From contig JAJZEJ010000355.1 in the NCBI GenBank assembly GCA_021828635.1, positions 1 to 6,787 of the forward strand: a stretch of DNA of 6,787 nucleotides. The letters are read 5' to 3'. A model generated the notes under the pieces. That model ran no database searches and was not told where the DNA came from. It saw only the letters and a program-made list of their open reading frames with translations. Source of the stretch: Chloroflexota bacterium (GTDB taxonomy: Bacteria; Chloroflexota; Ktedonobacteria; Ktedonobacterales; Ktedonobacteraceae). Position numbers and translations under genes: made by a program. Shown piece by piece: positions 1-6,189 of the stretch (position 1 is its first letter; the number at the start of each line of letters is the position of its first letter).

Positions 1-684
1 ACCTCTGACATGGTGTCACAGATTGTCTCTCACTCACTCACCAATGAGCGTTCTCCCTATGCTCTCATCCCCTGGTCCAGACTCTCTCGTCTACTAGATC
101 AGCTTCAGAAAGCCGTTGAAGATGGAGAGAATACATATGGCATGCCTCCTTTGGAGACGACCGTTGATATTTTCCGTGGGGAAGAAAATCGTTTTCAGAC
201 AGAAAATTCGTCATTCTCTTCGTCATCGAGCCACTTCAATCTCACAGGGAGGGTACAACAAGAAATTAGAGACATTTTGGCTGAATTTACCGATGCATCT
301 CTCTTTCGCTCACCATGTGTCTCCATCCTCGCCTTGCTTTCCGACCCATTTTTACAACGCCTGCTTCTCATGACGCTTGAACACTATACCTATCAGGTGC
401 AAGTTTTTGCCACGCTTCAGGTTGTTGAGCAATGGGTTTTCGATCATTCATGTCAAGGCGACCAACCAATGCTCCTCCTCCTCCAGGCCGATGCCATCAC
501 GCCAGAGGAGACGGTGCGCCTGTTGAGTTTCTTCCCAGGAAAGAGGAGTATGATACTTTGGCTAGGAGATCCTCCCCTGTCGCTCAAGATTCCATCGAAT
601 CAGGTGCTTGCACATCCCTTTACTCCTACCGATCTTCTCCATCGTCTTCACTCTCTTGAGGTATCTACTACCTCTATGGAATGA
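1..684 (+). CDS. Degenerate receiver-domain (CheY-like) protein, 5' end possibly outside window
   Basis: The frame is open from the first base. An ATG lies at 10, but only nine bases precede it and they contain no ribosome binding site, so the true start may be upstream; from that ATG the protein has 224 residues. Residues ~103-216 read like a response-regulator receiver fold: a hydrophobic strand ending in Ser-Asp (111-112), a helix, a second strand, a 'MLLLL' strand (154-158) where the phospho-accepting Asp is expected, and a C-terminal 'HPF' (202-204) where active receivers have Lys-Pro-Phe. The Asp position appears to be Gln159 and the Lys is His, so it probably cannot be phosphorylated in the usual way. 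Residues 1-100 form no domain I recognise; a Ser-rich linker sits at ~67-75. No DNA-binding output domain is present. It is the first of three co-directional genes, followed by an oxidoreductase and a broken prenyl synthase. The fold is inferred from pattern only. Confidence 0.6.
   Translation, partial: TSDMVSQIVSHSLTNERSPYALIPWSRLSRLLDQLQKAVEDGENTYGMPPLETTVDIFRGEENRFQTENSSFSSSSSHFNLTGRVQQEIRDILAEFTDASLFRSPCVSILALLSDPFLQRLLLMTLEHYTYQVQVFATLQVVEQWVFDHSCQGDQPMLLLLQADAITPEETVRLLSFFPGKRSMILWLGDPPLSLKIPSNQVLAHPFTPTDLLHRLHSLEVSTTSME
658..674 (+). repeat. 6-bp inverted repeat at the 3' end of the pseudo-receiver gene
   Basis: GAGGTA (658-663), loop TCTAC, TACCTC (669-674) form a perfect stem just before the TGA at 682-684. 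No T-run follows, so it is not a classical intrinsic terminator. It could be a weak attenuator or chance. Confidence 0.3.
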
Positions 685-739
685 GAGATGCTCATGAGAA
701 CAGCTTTTACTCAAATATGGAAAACGAAGATGTCTGTAT

Positions 740-787
740 GGTATGATGTCTTCTAACGATAGTAAAACCACAGGAGGTATGATGTCT
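740..787 (+). repeat. 12-bp direct repeat around the alternative starts of the oxidoreductase
   Basis: GGTATGATGTCT occurs at 740-751 and again at 776-787, exactly 36 bp (12 codons) apart and in the same frame. Each copy carries an ATGATG pair, so the gene has duplicated start regions; only the second copy is preceded by AGGAGG. Confidence 0.7.
772..777 (+). promoter_or_regulatory. Strong Shine-Dalgarno AGGAGG deciding the oxidoreductase start
   Basis: AGGAGG lies 4 nt before the ATG at 782 and 1 nt before the ATG at 779. An in-frame ATG pair further upstream (743 and 746) has only weak purine-rich sequence before it. The spacing to 782 is short but workable, so 782 is preferred. Confidence 0.6.
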
Positions 788-1963
788 CTATCGAGTGAGC
801 AGTGGGTTACAGAGTCACCGGCACACCTTCAGGAACGACTGTTTGATGTTATCGTCGTGGGAGCCGGACCCGCTGGATCGACCGCTGCCTTCCAGTGTGC
901 ACACAAAGGCGTTGCTGTTTTACTCCTCGATAAGGCACGCTTTCCTCGTGCCAAAGCATGTGGCGATGCAGTGATGTACCCTGCACTGTTGGAGCTGGCC
1001 CAGATGGAGCTGCTGGAACCTATGAGGAGGCTGTTTCAACCAGTCACACAGATTCAGTTCTGGCAAGCTCAACATGCCCTTCCACCTGCTCCCATCCTTG
1101 ATCAACACCAGACACAGGATTTCCCTTCTCTCTCCGTAGGTGGCTATGTAGCTCCTCGTGACCAGTTTGATACGCTGCTGGCCGGCAGCGCCATTGCGGC
1201 GGGAGCCACCTGGCGCGACCAATGCGTGATTGAGCATCTTACTGTTGAGCAGGACCGTGTGCTTTTACGTGGCTGTTGTCTGTCCCGCCCCATCACGCTA
1301 CAAGCCCGTTTGCTCATTATTGCTGATGGAGCTGGTTCTCGGTTGGGACGGCAGGTGCGGCACATGCAGATTGAGCAGGGAGTCCAAACCCCGTTGCTCG
1401 CTCCAGAGCTTTCCAGTACCCGTTTTACCGCCATCCGTGGGTATGTCGAGCTAGGAAACTTAACAGAGACCCTGGAGTTCTACTTTGGTCAGCACCCTGA
1501 TCTTTTTTACCACTGGGTCTTTCCGACAGAGACGCAGGCACAAATAGCCAATGTTGGCGTTATTGCACCCACCAAACAGTGGAAAAAGCTTTCCTCATCG
1601 CTTTTTCCCCAACAGGCACTGACGGCTTTTCTCCAGACACCCGCTTTTTATGAGCGAATATCGAGATGGCATTGGCAAAAACTACCTCAGGCAGCGCCCG
1701 TGTGTAGCGGCCTGCATGGGGAGAGTACACTCTATGGGACACGTATGCTCTGTGTTGGAGAGGCAGCCAGCCTCGTCGATCCGCAACCTGCCGAAGGGAT
1801 TTCGGGGGCGCTGGTGAGCGGTCGCCTCGCAGCAGATATTGGTACTGAGGCTTTGGCGCGTGACCGCCTTACACTCTCTGACCTAGCACCCTATGGGGAA
1901 GCTATCCGCACACGCTACTTGGCACGTTATACCGCAGCATTACAGACCATACAGATGCCATAG
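782..1963 (+). CDS. Geranylgeranyl-reductase-family FAD-dependent oxidoreductase
   Basis: This is an intact flavoprotein of 393 residues from the preferred ATG at 782 (406 if ATG 743 is used). It carries the signature set of the geranylgeranyl reductase group of FAD oxidoreductases: a Rossmann FAD-binding motif GAGPAG (~27-32), the 'FPRAKACGD' motif (~54-62) typical of the family, an 'IADGAGS' motif (~180-186), and the second FAD-contacting block 'CVGEAASLVDPQPAEGISGAL' in which GEAAS replaces the more common GDAAG (~324-344). Family members reduce isoprenoid double bonds or act as related flavin hydroxylases or halogenases; the substrate cannot be read from sequence. It starts 97 nt after the pseudo-receiver gene and ends 42 nt before a polyprenyl-synthetase-like pseudogene, which fits an isoprenoid-tailoring operon whose prenyl-chain enzyme has been lost. 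The protein looks cytosolic or peripheral, with no signal peptide. Length is normal for the family. Confidence 0.88.
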   Translation: MSLSSEQWVTESPAHLQERLFDVIVVGAGPAGSTAAFQCAHKGVAVLLLDKARFPRAKACGDAVMYPALLELAQMELLEPMRRLFQPVTQIQFWQAQHALPPAPILDQHQTQDFPSLSVGGYVAPRDQFDTLLAGSAIAAGATWRDQCVIEHLTVEQDRVLLRGCCLSRPITLQARLLIIADGAGSRLGRQVRHMQIEQGVQTPLLAPELSSTRFTAIRGYVELGNLTETLEFYFGQHPDLFYHWVFPTETQAQIANVGVIAPTKQWKKLSSSLFPQQALTAFLQTPAFYERISRWHWQKLPQAAPVCSGLHGESTLYGTRMLCVGEAASLVDPQPAEGISGALVSGRLAADIGTEALARDRLTLSDLAPYGEAIRTRYLARYTAALQTIQMP

Positions 1964-1972
1964 TGTGCGTGC

Positions 1973-1987
1973 CATAGAGCCTCTATG
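1973..1987 (+). repeat. 15-bp palindrome between oxidoreductase and prenyl-synthase pseudogene
   Basis: CATAGAG-C-CTCTATG is a perfect palindrome placed 10 nt after the oxidoreductase stop and just before the ribosome binding site of the next gene. It has no T-run. A hairpin or a protein site are both possible. Confidence 0.35.
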
Positions 1988-2005
1988 CTTTACAAGGATA
2001 CAGGG

Positions 2006-2473
2006 ATGAAAAACACAGTAGGAGAGGAATCTTTTTTACACCTGCAACAGATTCTTCGTACCTTTCTCCAACAATCGCTACTTGCTGAGCCTGCTGCATG
2101 GCACGATGATGTTCTACTCGCCTTGCAAGAACCAGGAAAACTTCTTTTTTCTGACTCCACCACGTTAGCTTCCCCCTCAGCACCTCCTGCTGGAGCCTAG
2201 TCCCTCCTCACCTATACAGTGGCCTACAGCGTTGCGCCAGAACAAGATGCTGAGAGAATCTGTTGGGTAGCCATCGCTGTTGAATGTATCCTTTGCGCTC
2301 TTGCTATTCTGGATGACCTTGAGAATGATGATCAAAGCGATCTCCTCAAAGCCGTAGGAAAACCTCGCGCCTTAAATACTTCGACCGTGTTACTAACACT
2401 TGGTCAGTCTTACCTCCTTCGTCTTGTGGAAAAGAGGGGTTCCCCGACGACTGTCCCGCGTTTACTCAGGTGA
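2006..2473 (+). pseudogene. Polyprenyl synthetase-like gene, nonsense-mutated and 3'-truncated
   Basis: AAGGA (1994-1998) sits 7 nt before the ATG at 2006. The frame is interrupted by TAG at 2198-2200 and otherwise stays open to TGA at 2471-2473. After the stop, the peptide contains 'AILDDLENDDQSD' followed by 'GKPRALNTS', which matches the first Asp-rich region and following Gly/Ala-Leu-Asn segment of class I trans-prenyltransferases of the divergent kind seen in Ktedonobacteria. Intact enzymes, which chain isopentenyl diphosphate onto allylic diphosphates, are about 300 residues. Here only ~155 codons remain and the second Asp-rich motif is absent. The TAG probably replaced TGG, because relatives have a Trp before a hydrophobic run at this point (recalled, not checked). 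Near 2460 another frame may continue the homology for ~10 codons ('AFTQVMHD'), suggesting a frameshift before the junction with the integrase remnant. It was the partner gene of the upstream oxidoreductase. Confidence 0.7.
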
Positions 2474-2491
2474 TGCACGATCCGAATGCAC

Positions 2492-2605
2492 CTATGTATG
2501 GTGGCCCAGCTCATGGGACATGATTCATTAGATACAACGATGAGGTATAGTCAAGCAACAGCACGTGACCTTCAGCAAGAGGTAGAGAAAATTGCCTGGA
2601 GATGA
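2492..2605 (+). pseudogene. C-terminal remnant of a tyrosine recombinase/integrase
   Basis: About 38 codons ending at TGA 2603-2605 read 'MVAQLMGHDSLDTTMRYSQA' (2498-2557) and end in 'EKIAWR'. This is the C-terminal box of phage-integrase-type recombinases: Gly-His (His at 2519-2521), the Asp-Ser-Leu-x-Thr-Thr turn, and Arg-Tyr with the nucleophilic tyrosine at 2546-2548. The catalytic Arg of box I, the HxxR motif and the core-binding domain are absent, so it cannot act alone. It lies in the same frame as the upstream prenyl synthase fragment, separated by the TGA at 2471-2473. The 5' limit of the homology is uncertain (about 2480-2497). It is short and easily missed because it has no own start signal. 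Confidence 0.75.
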
Positions 2606-2858
2606 GAAGCGTCTCTGGAAGGTGACCGAATGCATCGCTCTTATTTTTCATTCATGCTTGTATGAAGAGATTCAGAATGTCTTGTCTATTTCGCCCTTTT
2701 TCCCTCTGTCCTATTTTTACACGTATCTCGGTCTTAGGTCTATTTCGGCGCTATCTAACGGTATTCATGACGATAAGACATCTCTATTCACAAAATTTCA
2801 TCTTCTGGTACGAGATGTATTGCACATCCTGCACCCGAGTAGACACAGGATTTATCTC
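2606..2858. other. Intergenic stretch without a recognisable gene
   Basis: This AT-richer segment separates the integrase remnant from the promoter of the orphan gene. Open frames cross it on both strands, but they have no ribosome binding site and no recognisable protein. A small inverted repeat, TTCAT-N6-ATGAA, is at 2651-2666. Confidence 0.5.
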
Positions 2859-2887
2859 TTGTGCTTTCGTATACAAGAAGCTATTAT
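2859..2887 (+). promoter_or_regulatory. Candidate sigma-70-type promoter for the orphan gene
   Basis: TTGTGC (2859-2864), a 17-nt spacer and TATTAT (2882-2887) give a fair match to housekeeping promoters. A start near 2894 would leave a ~57-nt leader before the ATG at 2951. Confidence 0.4.
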
Positions 2888-2950
2888 AAAGACAACCCCA
2901 TATTCTATGAGGATTCTGTTCGCTTTGTCTCGCAAAGGAGTTTTGCAGCA

Positions 2951-3970
2951 ATGGATTTTACGAGAAGAATGACTCGCTCGGCCAGCAGGGCGCAGCACAC
3001 CACTCAGGAGACGATGGAAACGCCGAGCGCATCCGGTTTCGACCAAAGAGTCATGCATGACATCAGCAGTTTCACAGTTTCTCGAAACGCTTCGGAATCG
3101 GAAGAGAAAAAAGATGACGGTAAGGCAGAAGTAGAGGATAAAACACCCCCACTCTCTACGCCACTGCCAAAATTTTTGAGAGGTATTCTTCAAAAGATTG
3201 ATGTCAAAGAGGACATCGATCAACTCAATAACGTCCTTGCCCAAGAAGTGACAACAACAAATTATAAAGCAGTGCTTTTTGAAGGAGACTCGCTAAATAC
3301 GACAGAAATGAGCAAAGATCAGCAGCTAGGGGTACTTTCTGACTATCTTTCCTCAAATACAGGTATTGCATCCTGTTATCCAGCGGCAACACGCTTGCTT
3401 GAACTAGTGGGAATGAAGAGCAAAGGTGAATCCTATAGCGGAGGCGGAGCAGAAGCTTCTTTCCCTCTTGAGAAACAGATCAGTTTGATTGATAATCTCT
3501 GCCAGAATTTACAAAAAGCAACCAACGATGGAATCCCCATCATCTTCAAAGTCCAACTTGGGGGCAAAGGAAAGGGAGGACATGGTTTTACACTCACTAT
3601 CCAAGGCAAGTTTGTGTATCAACTAGAAGCACTGGCCTCAGGTGAGGAAAAATATGCGAAAACGATACTTGCTGACATCATGCGAGACGGACAGAGACAC
3701 ACACTTACCACCATTGTAAAGGCCCTGAGCCTGATTGCATCCAATAAGGTACAAAATAGAGTAAATGGTGCTAATATGTTGGGGTTGAATGCGGCAGGTA
3801 TTGCTCTCATCACAGACGATGGAACAGCAATCACAGACCCCATGAACGTTTTCTGGACAGCTTACCCGCTGGCTTCAGCAGACGAAATTCGTAACCGGGT
3901 GGCCAAACAAATTCAAGAGACGCGAGAGAAGCTCCTCAGTATTGTTCAAAACAAGCGCCAAAAGAAATAA
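2951..3970 (+). CDS. Orphan 339-residue protein with possible papain-like Cys-His core
   Basis: ATG 2951 is preceded by AAAGGAG (2934-2940) with a 10-nt spacer. The frame opens earlier (2861), but that start has no ribosome binding site and lies in the promoter. I do not recognise the family. Residues 1-70 are polar and low in hydrophobics (Arg/Ser/Thr-rich, then a Glu/Lys/Asp stretch at ~48-64), probably disordered; there is no signal peptide or membrane segment. From ~75 the chain looks globular. A 'GIASCYPAATRLL' helix start (Cys142) and 'GGHGFTLTIQGKFVYQLEAL' (His211 on a strand, then Gln224/Glu226) resemble the Cys-helix and His-strand-strand layout of papain-like peptidases and toxins; the assignment is inference. 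The C-terminus (~308-339) is a charged helix ending in Lys/Arg. It is monocistronic, with lower GC than the GntR gene downstream, and sits between two decayed genes, which suggests acquired cargo. Confidence 0.75.
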   Translation: MDFTRRMTRSASRAQHTTQETMETPSASGFDQRVMHDISSFTVSRNASESEEKKDDGKAEVEDKTPPLSTPLPKFLRGILQKIDVKEDIDQLNNVLAQEVTTTNYKAVLFEGDSLNTTEMSKDQQLGVLSDYLSSNTGIASCYPAATRLLELVGMKSKGESYSGGGAEASFPLEKQISLIDNLCQNLQKATNDGIPIIFKVQLGGKGKGGHGFTLTIQGKFVYQLEALASGEEKYAKTILADIMRDGQRHTLTTIVKALSLIASNKVQNRVNGANMLGLNAAGIALITDDGTAITDPMNVFWTAYPLASADEIRNRVAKQIQETREKLLSIVQNKRQKK

Positions 3971-3999
3971 AAAGGCTTAGAGGGAATGCTATACTACCT

Positions 4000-4458
4000 T
4001 CAAGCGCACCTGCCACGTGTAGGCGGCGCAACGGTGCTATCTGCCACGACAAACAGCACCAGCCCTCGACGAGCTGATTGCCCACCCAGGTTACAAAAGT
4101 GTAGTAGGAGGTCTGTTTCAGGGTGGTCGAGCATTTCGCGCTCATCTAGCTCACGCTCCCATTCAGGCTGCAGGCGTTGCAGGTAGGTTCCTAACCAGTC
4201 AAGGTTGAATGCTCGTATCTGTTGTGCTACTTCAAGGAGATTCGTTGCTGATGAATTTGCTAGAGTGGTGAGAGCCGCAGCTGATCGCGCACGATCAGGA
4301 AAGCTGAGAGTTGTTTCAAGAGAAAGTGCTTCATACTGCGCTTGTGCTACTATGTCGATAACTGAAGCAGGAGGAATATTGATTTGCAGCTACTTCTGAT
4401 ACAAAGCGACTGCCTGCTAGATGCGTCGCCAGGAATTTTCATCAAAAAAGTTGGTCAC
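4000..4458 (-). pseudogene. Decayed minus-strand gene of ~152 codons, family not recognised
   Basis: Reading the minus strand from GTG (4458-4456), preceded by GAGGTGA (4467-4461), gives one continuous frame to TGA at 4002-4000, broken only by TAG at 4419-4417 and 4392-4390. After the second stop, 129 codons are open and read like a real soluble, mostly helical protein: 'SVIDIVAQAQYEALSLETTL', an Ala-rich helix, 'FNLDWLGTYLQRLQPEWERE', 'DHPETDLLLHF', and a C-terminal 'GLVLFVVADSTVAPP'. Both TAG codons are one transition from CAG (Gln), which fits the Gln-rich surroundings. No domain is recognised. The gene converges on the orphan gene with a 29-nt gap and no obvious terminator. Alternatives are a gene that really starts after 4390 at an unusual codon, or a chance open frame; its amino acid composition argues for a former gene. 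Confidence 0.5.
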
Positions 4459-4818
4459 AAGTCACCTCACAAAACGTCAAAAATAGCGCGTGAAAATCGG
4501 CCTTTACAGTCAGTATTTTCGCGTATTACGGGCATCGCGTCAAGCCTTAGCATCCTCACTGGGACCTTTTTCTCTGCTGTCTGGCCCATTTCCTCGCAGG
4601 AGTGCCACCCCCAAGTCGATGGTGTCTCAGAGGAGTGAAGACCAGGAAGACGGTTCCCTCTCCGCATGGTTCACGGCGTTTTCACAGACTTCCCACAGAT
4701 GGTGCACATCCATTGTAACGTTTGTGTGCTGTATGCGTTCTCATAAGCAGAGCTTTTCTCAGGACATCGTTCACTGTGCTTCGTACACTTCATGCGCTGT
4801 TGCCTGTGCTTTTCGGCC
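4459..4818. other. Gene-poor stretch upstream of the GntR gene
   Basis: The plus-strand frame of the GntR gene happens to stay open through most of this region (from ~4490), but the encoded sequence is Ser/Phe/Arg-rich, has no family resemblance, and a strong promoter and ribosome binding site follow it. No RNA gene or terminator was seen. Confidence 0.5.
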
Positions 4819-4819
4819 A

Positions 4820-4832
4820 ACCGTACAACGGT
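4820..4832. promoter_or_regulatory. Candidate operator dyad upstream of the gntR promoter
   Basis: ACCGT-ACA-ACGGT is a perfect 5-bp inverted repeat ending 8 nt before the -35 box. Short dyads with GT and AC half-sites are typical of GntR/HutC operators, so autoregulation is plausible. This is inference. Confidence 0.4.
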
Positions 4833-4840
4833 ACTCCTGC

Positions 4841-4869
4841 TTGACAGGGAGATTTCCGCTCCTTATACT
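4841..4869 (+). promoter_or_regulatory. Near-consensus sigma-70-type promoter of the GntR gene
   Basis: TTGACA (4841-4846), a 17-nt spacer and TATACT (4864-4869) match the housekeeping consensus at 11 of 12 positions. Transcription would start near 4876, giving a short ~22-nt leader that contains the ribosome binding site. Confidence 0.8.
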
Positions 4870-4897
4870 AAGAACAATCTTTTCTAGGGAGGTTTCG

Positions 4898-5665
4898 ATG
4901 CCCACACTCGACCGAGCTAACCCGCTCCCGTTGTACTATCAGTTAAAGGCTCTGCTCAAGCAGCAGATCCAGGCCGGACATCTCGCCCCGCACACCGCCA
5001 TTCCTTCCGAACCGGAACTAGTGGCGAGCTATCATGTGAGTCGTGCTACCGTGCGCCAGGCGCTCACGGAATTGACGCATGAGGGATTGTTGTATCGGCA
5101 ACATGGACGCGGCACCTTTGTGGCTGAACCGCGTGTACAGGTGCGCGAAGGCAGCGTGCTTTCCAGTTTCAGTGACGAACTCCGGCAGCAGGGCAAGCGT
5201 CCCGGTGGCCTGCTGCTGAAAGCCGAGTTGACCAGAGGGACATCTGAAATTCGTGACCACTTGCGCCTGCTCGATGAGGAGCAGGTGATTCGCCTGGAAC
5301 GCTTGCGCACGGCAGACGATGCGTCCATCGCCTACGAGGTCGATTGCTTGCCGTATCCACGAGCGGCGGGCGTCTACCAGCGAGCCAACGAGGTTGCCGA
5401 CGGGTCGCTCTTTGCCTTGATGCAGAACGAAGGAGTGCGTCCCTCCCTCGCTGAACAGTCCCTCACAGGCGACCATGCCACGGCGCGGGAAGCAGAGGTG
5501 TTGCGCATCGCCAGAGAGACGCCAGGGCTACGGCGAAGCGCCACGTTGTTTGATGAGACTGGCGTGCCGCTTGCCACCACCGAGGCATTTTATCCAGGGA
5601 ACCTCTACCACGTGCAGGTGACGCTGCGGGTGGGGCAAGAAGCTCACCACACGCGAAAGCCTTGA
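4898..5665 (+). CDS. GntR-family transcriptional regulator, HutC subfamily (UTRA domain)
   Basis: ATG 4898 follows AGGGAGG (4886-4892) with a 5-nt spacer, downstream of a strong promoter; the frame is open upstream, but this start is clear. The product has 255 residues, a usual length. Residues ~9-77 form the GntR winged helix-turn-helix: 'PLYYQLKALLKQQI', 'IPSEPELVASYHVSRATVRQ' with the recognition helix, and the wing 'GLLYRQHGRGTFVA'. Residues ~85-245 match the UTRA effector domain: 'SSFSDELRQQGKRPG', 'IRLERLRTADDASIAYEVDC', and 'ETPGLRRSATLFDETGVPLA' followed by the closing strand 'TTEAFYPG'. UTRA domains bind small molecules, often sugars, amino acids or their phosphates, and change DNA binding. 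The ligand and target genes cannot be read; no transport or catabolic gene is adjacent on the right. A dyad before the promoter suggests autoregulation. Higher GC than the orphan gene upstream. Confidence 0.93.
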   Translation: MPTLDRANPLPLYYQLKALLKQQIQAGHLAPHTAIPSEPELVASYHVSRATVRQALTELTHEGLLYRQHGRGTFVAEPRVQVREGSVLSSFSDELRQQGKRPGGLLLKAELTRGTSEIRDHLRLLDEEQVIRLERLRTADDASIAYEVDCLPYPRAAGVYQRANEVADGSLFALMQNEGVRPSLAEQSLTGDHATAREAEVLRIARETPGLRRSATLFDETGVPLATTEAFYPGNLYHVQVTLRVGQEAHHTRKP

Positions 5666-5745
5666 AACCACATCACGAGCGCACGTGTTAGTGACGTTGG
5701 AATGGCAAGCTATGCGTCTATTTGGCAAAAAAGCGTTGCGTGAAG

Positions 5746-5970
5746 ATGGCAATGAAACTCAGTCCGACCACAGCCTCACAAGTGGCAAGGATGACGAGCG
5801 GATGATGGAGGACAAGGGTTGGGTCAGCAGTGCTTGTTGGCGAGCTGCGTCACGCTGCTCTGATGGCATGGATGCAGCAGCAGGCAGAGATGCTCTGGGT
5901 GAGAGCTGTAACGTTTCTGGCCCCCGCTGCATCCAGCGACGCAACTAGGCCCATCAGGTTCCCCAAGACA
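5746..5970 (+). pseudogene. Possible decayed small reading frame with internal TGA
   Basis: From ATG 5746 the frame gives ~75 codons to TGA 5968-5970, interrupted once by TGA at 5803-5805. The second part reads 'GELRHAALMAWMQQQAEMLW', which is protein-like, but no family is recognised and there is no clear ribosome binding site. It overlaps a set of inverted repeats, so the apparent frame may be chance. Confidence 0.2.
5869..5935. repeat. 10-bp perfect inverted repeat enclosing small hairpins
   Basis: TGGATGCAGC (5869-5878) and GCTGCATCCA (5926-5935) are exact reverse complements separated by 47 nt. The interior can fold further: CAGAG-ATG-CTCTG (5885-5897) or, alternatively, GCTCT-GGGTG-AGAGC (5892-5906). 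The region lies between the GntR gene and the next promoter. It could be a structured RNA element, a mobile-element end or a recombination site; no function is assigned. Confidence 0.45.
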
Positions 5971-6085
5971 TGAAGATTTCCTCTCTCTCACGCTCCAAAA
6001 TTGCGGTGTCTTTCTTGCTGATTATACCTCCTTTTTGCTCAATCGTCATGGTGGTGCGGTGACCACAGGTCCACAAAAATGCTGC

Positions 6086-6115
6086 TTGACAGCCCGTTTT
6101 TGGCTGTGGTAGAAT
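6086..6115 (+). promoter_or_regulatory. Strong promoter with extended -10, reading toward the integrase
   Basis: TTGACA (6086-6091), an 18-nt spacer and TAGAAT (6110-6115), with TG at 6107-6108 forming an extended -10 element. Transcription would start near 6122 and run through the hairpin at 6190-6227 into the small zinc-ribbon-like frame and the recombinase. Confidence 0.7.
6089..6107. promoter_or_regulatory. Dyad inside the promoter spacer, candidate operator
   Basis: ACAGCC (6089-6094) and GGCTGT (6102-6107) form a perfect inverted repeat separated by CGTTTTT. It overlaps the end of the -35 box and the TG of the extended -10, so a bound repressor would block the promoter. In single-stranded form it could also make a hairpin. 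The binding protein is unknown. Confidence 0.45.
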
Positions 6116-6189
6116 CGCACATAAGCAAGATTTATGTGGGATTCGGCACTCAGAACTCACCCTCCACCTCCTGATTGGGAAGGGGGGAA

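Noticed and set aside
2592..2972. Plus-strand 126-codon frame between the integrase remnant and the orphan gene
   Set aside because: It has no ribosome binding site, overlaps the end of the integrase remnant and the start of the orphan gene, and its composition is not protein-like.
2852..3244. Minus-strand 130-codon frame opposite the orphan gene
   Set aside because: Overlap shadow of the plus-strand coding region, with no ribosome binding site and a Phe/Arg-rich composition.
3971..4000. Possible bidirectional terminator between the convergent genes
   Set aside because: No stable stem followed by a T-run could be found on either strand.
4281..4298. 7-bp inverted repeat CTGATCG-CGCA-CGATCAG
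   Set aside because: It lies inside the minus-strand decayed coding frame and has no T-run or promoter context; probably a coding coincidence.
4490..4897. 136-codon upstream extension of the GntR frame
   Set aside because: A near-consensus promoter and ribosome binding site lie inside it, the canonical GntR start follows, and the extension resembles no domain.
5018..5476. Minus-strand 152-codon frame opposite the GntR gene
   Set aside because: It lies entirely within the well-supported GntR coding region and is explained by its codon bias.
5954..6160. Minus-strand 68-codon frame containing an AAGGAGG-like sequence
   Set aside because: It crosses the strong plus-strand promoter, has no recognisable protein, and the purine run is not placed before a credible start.
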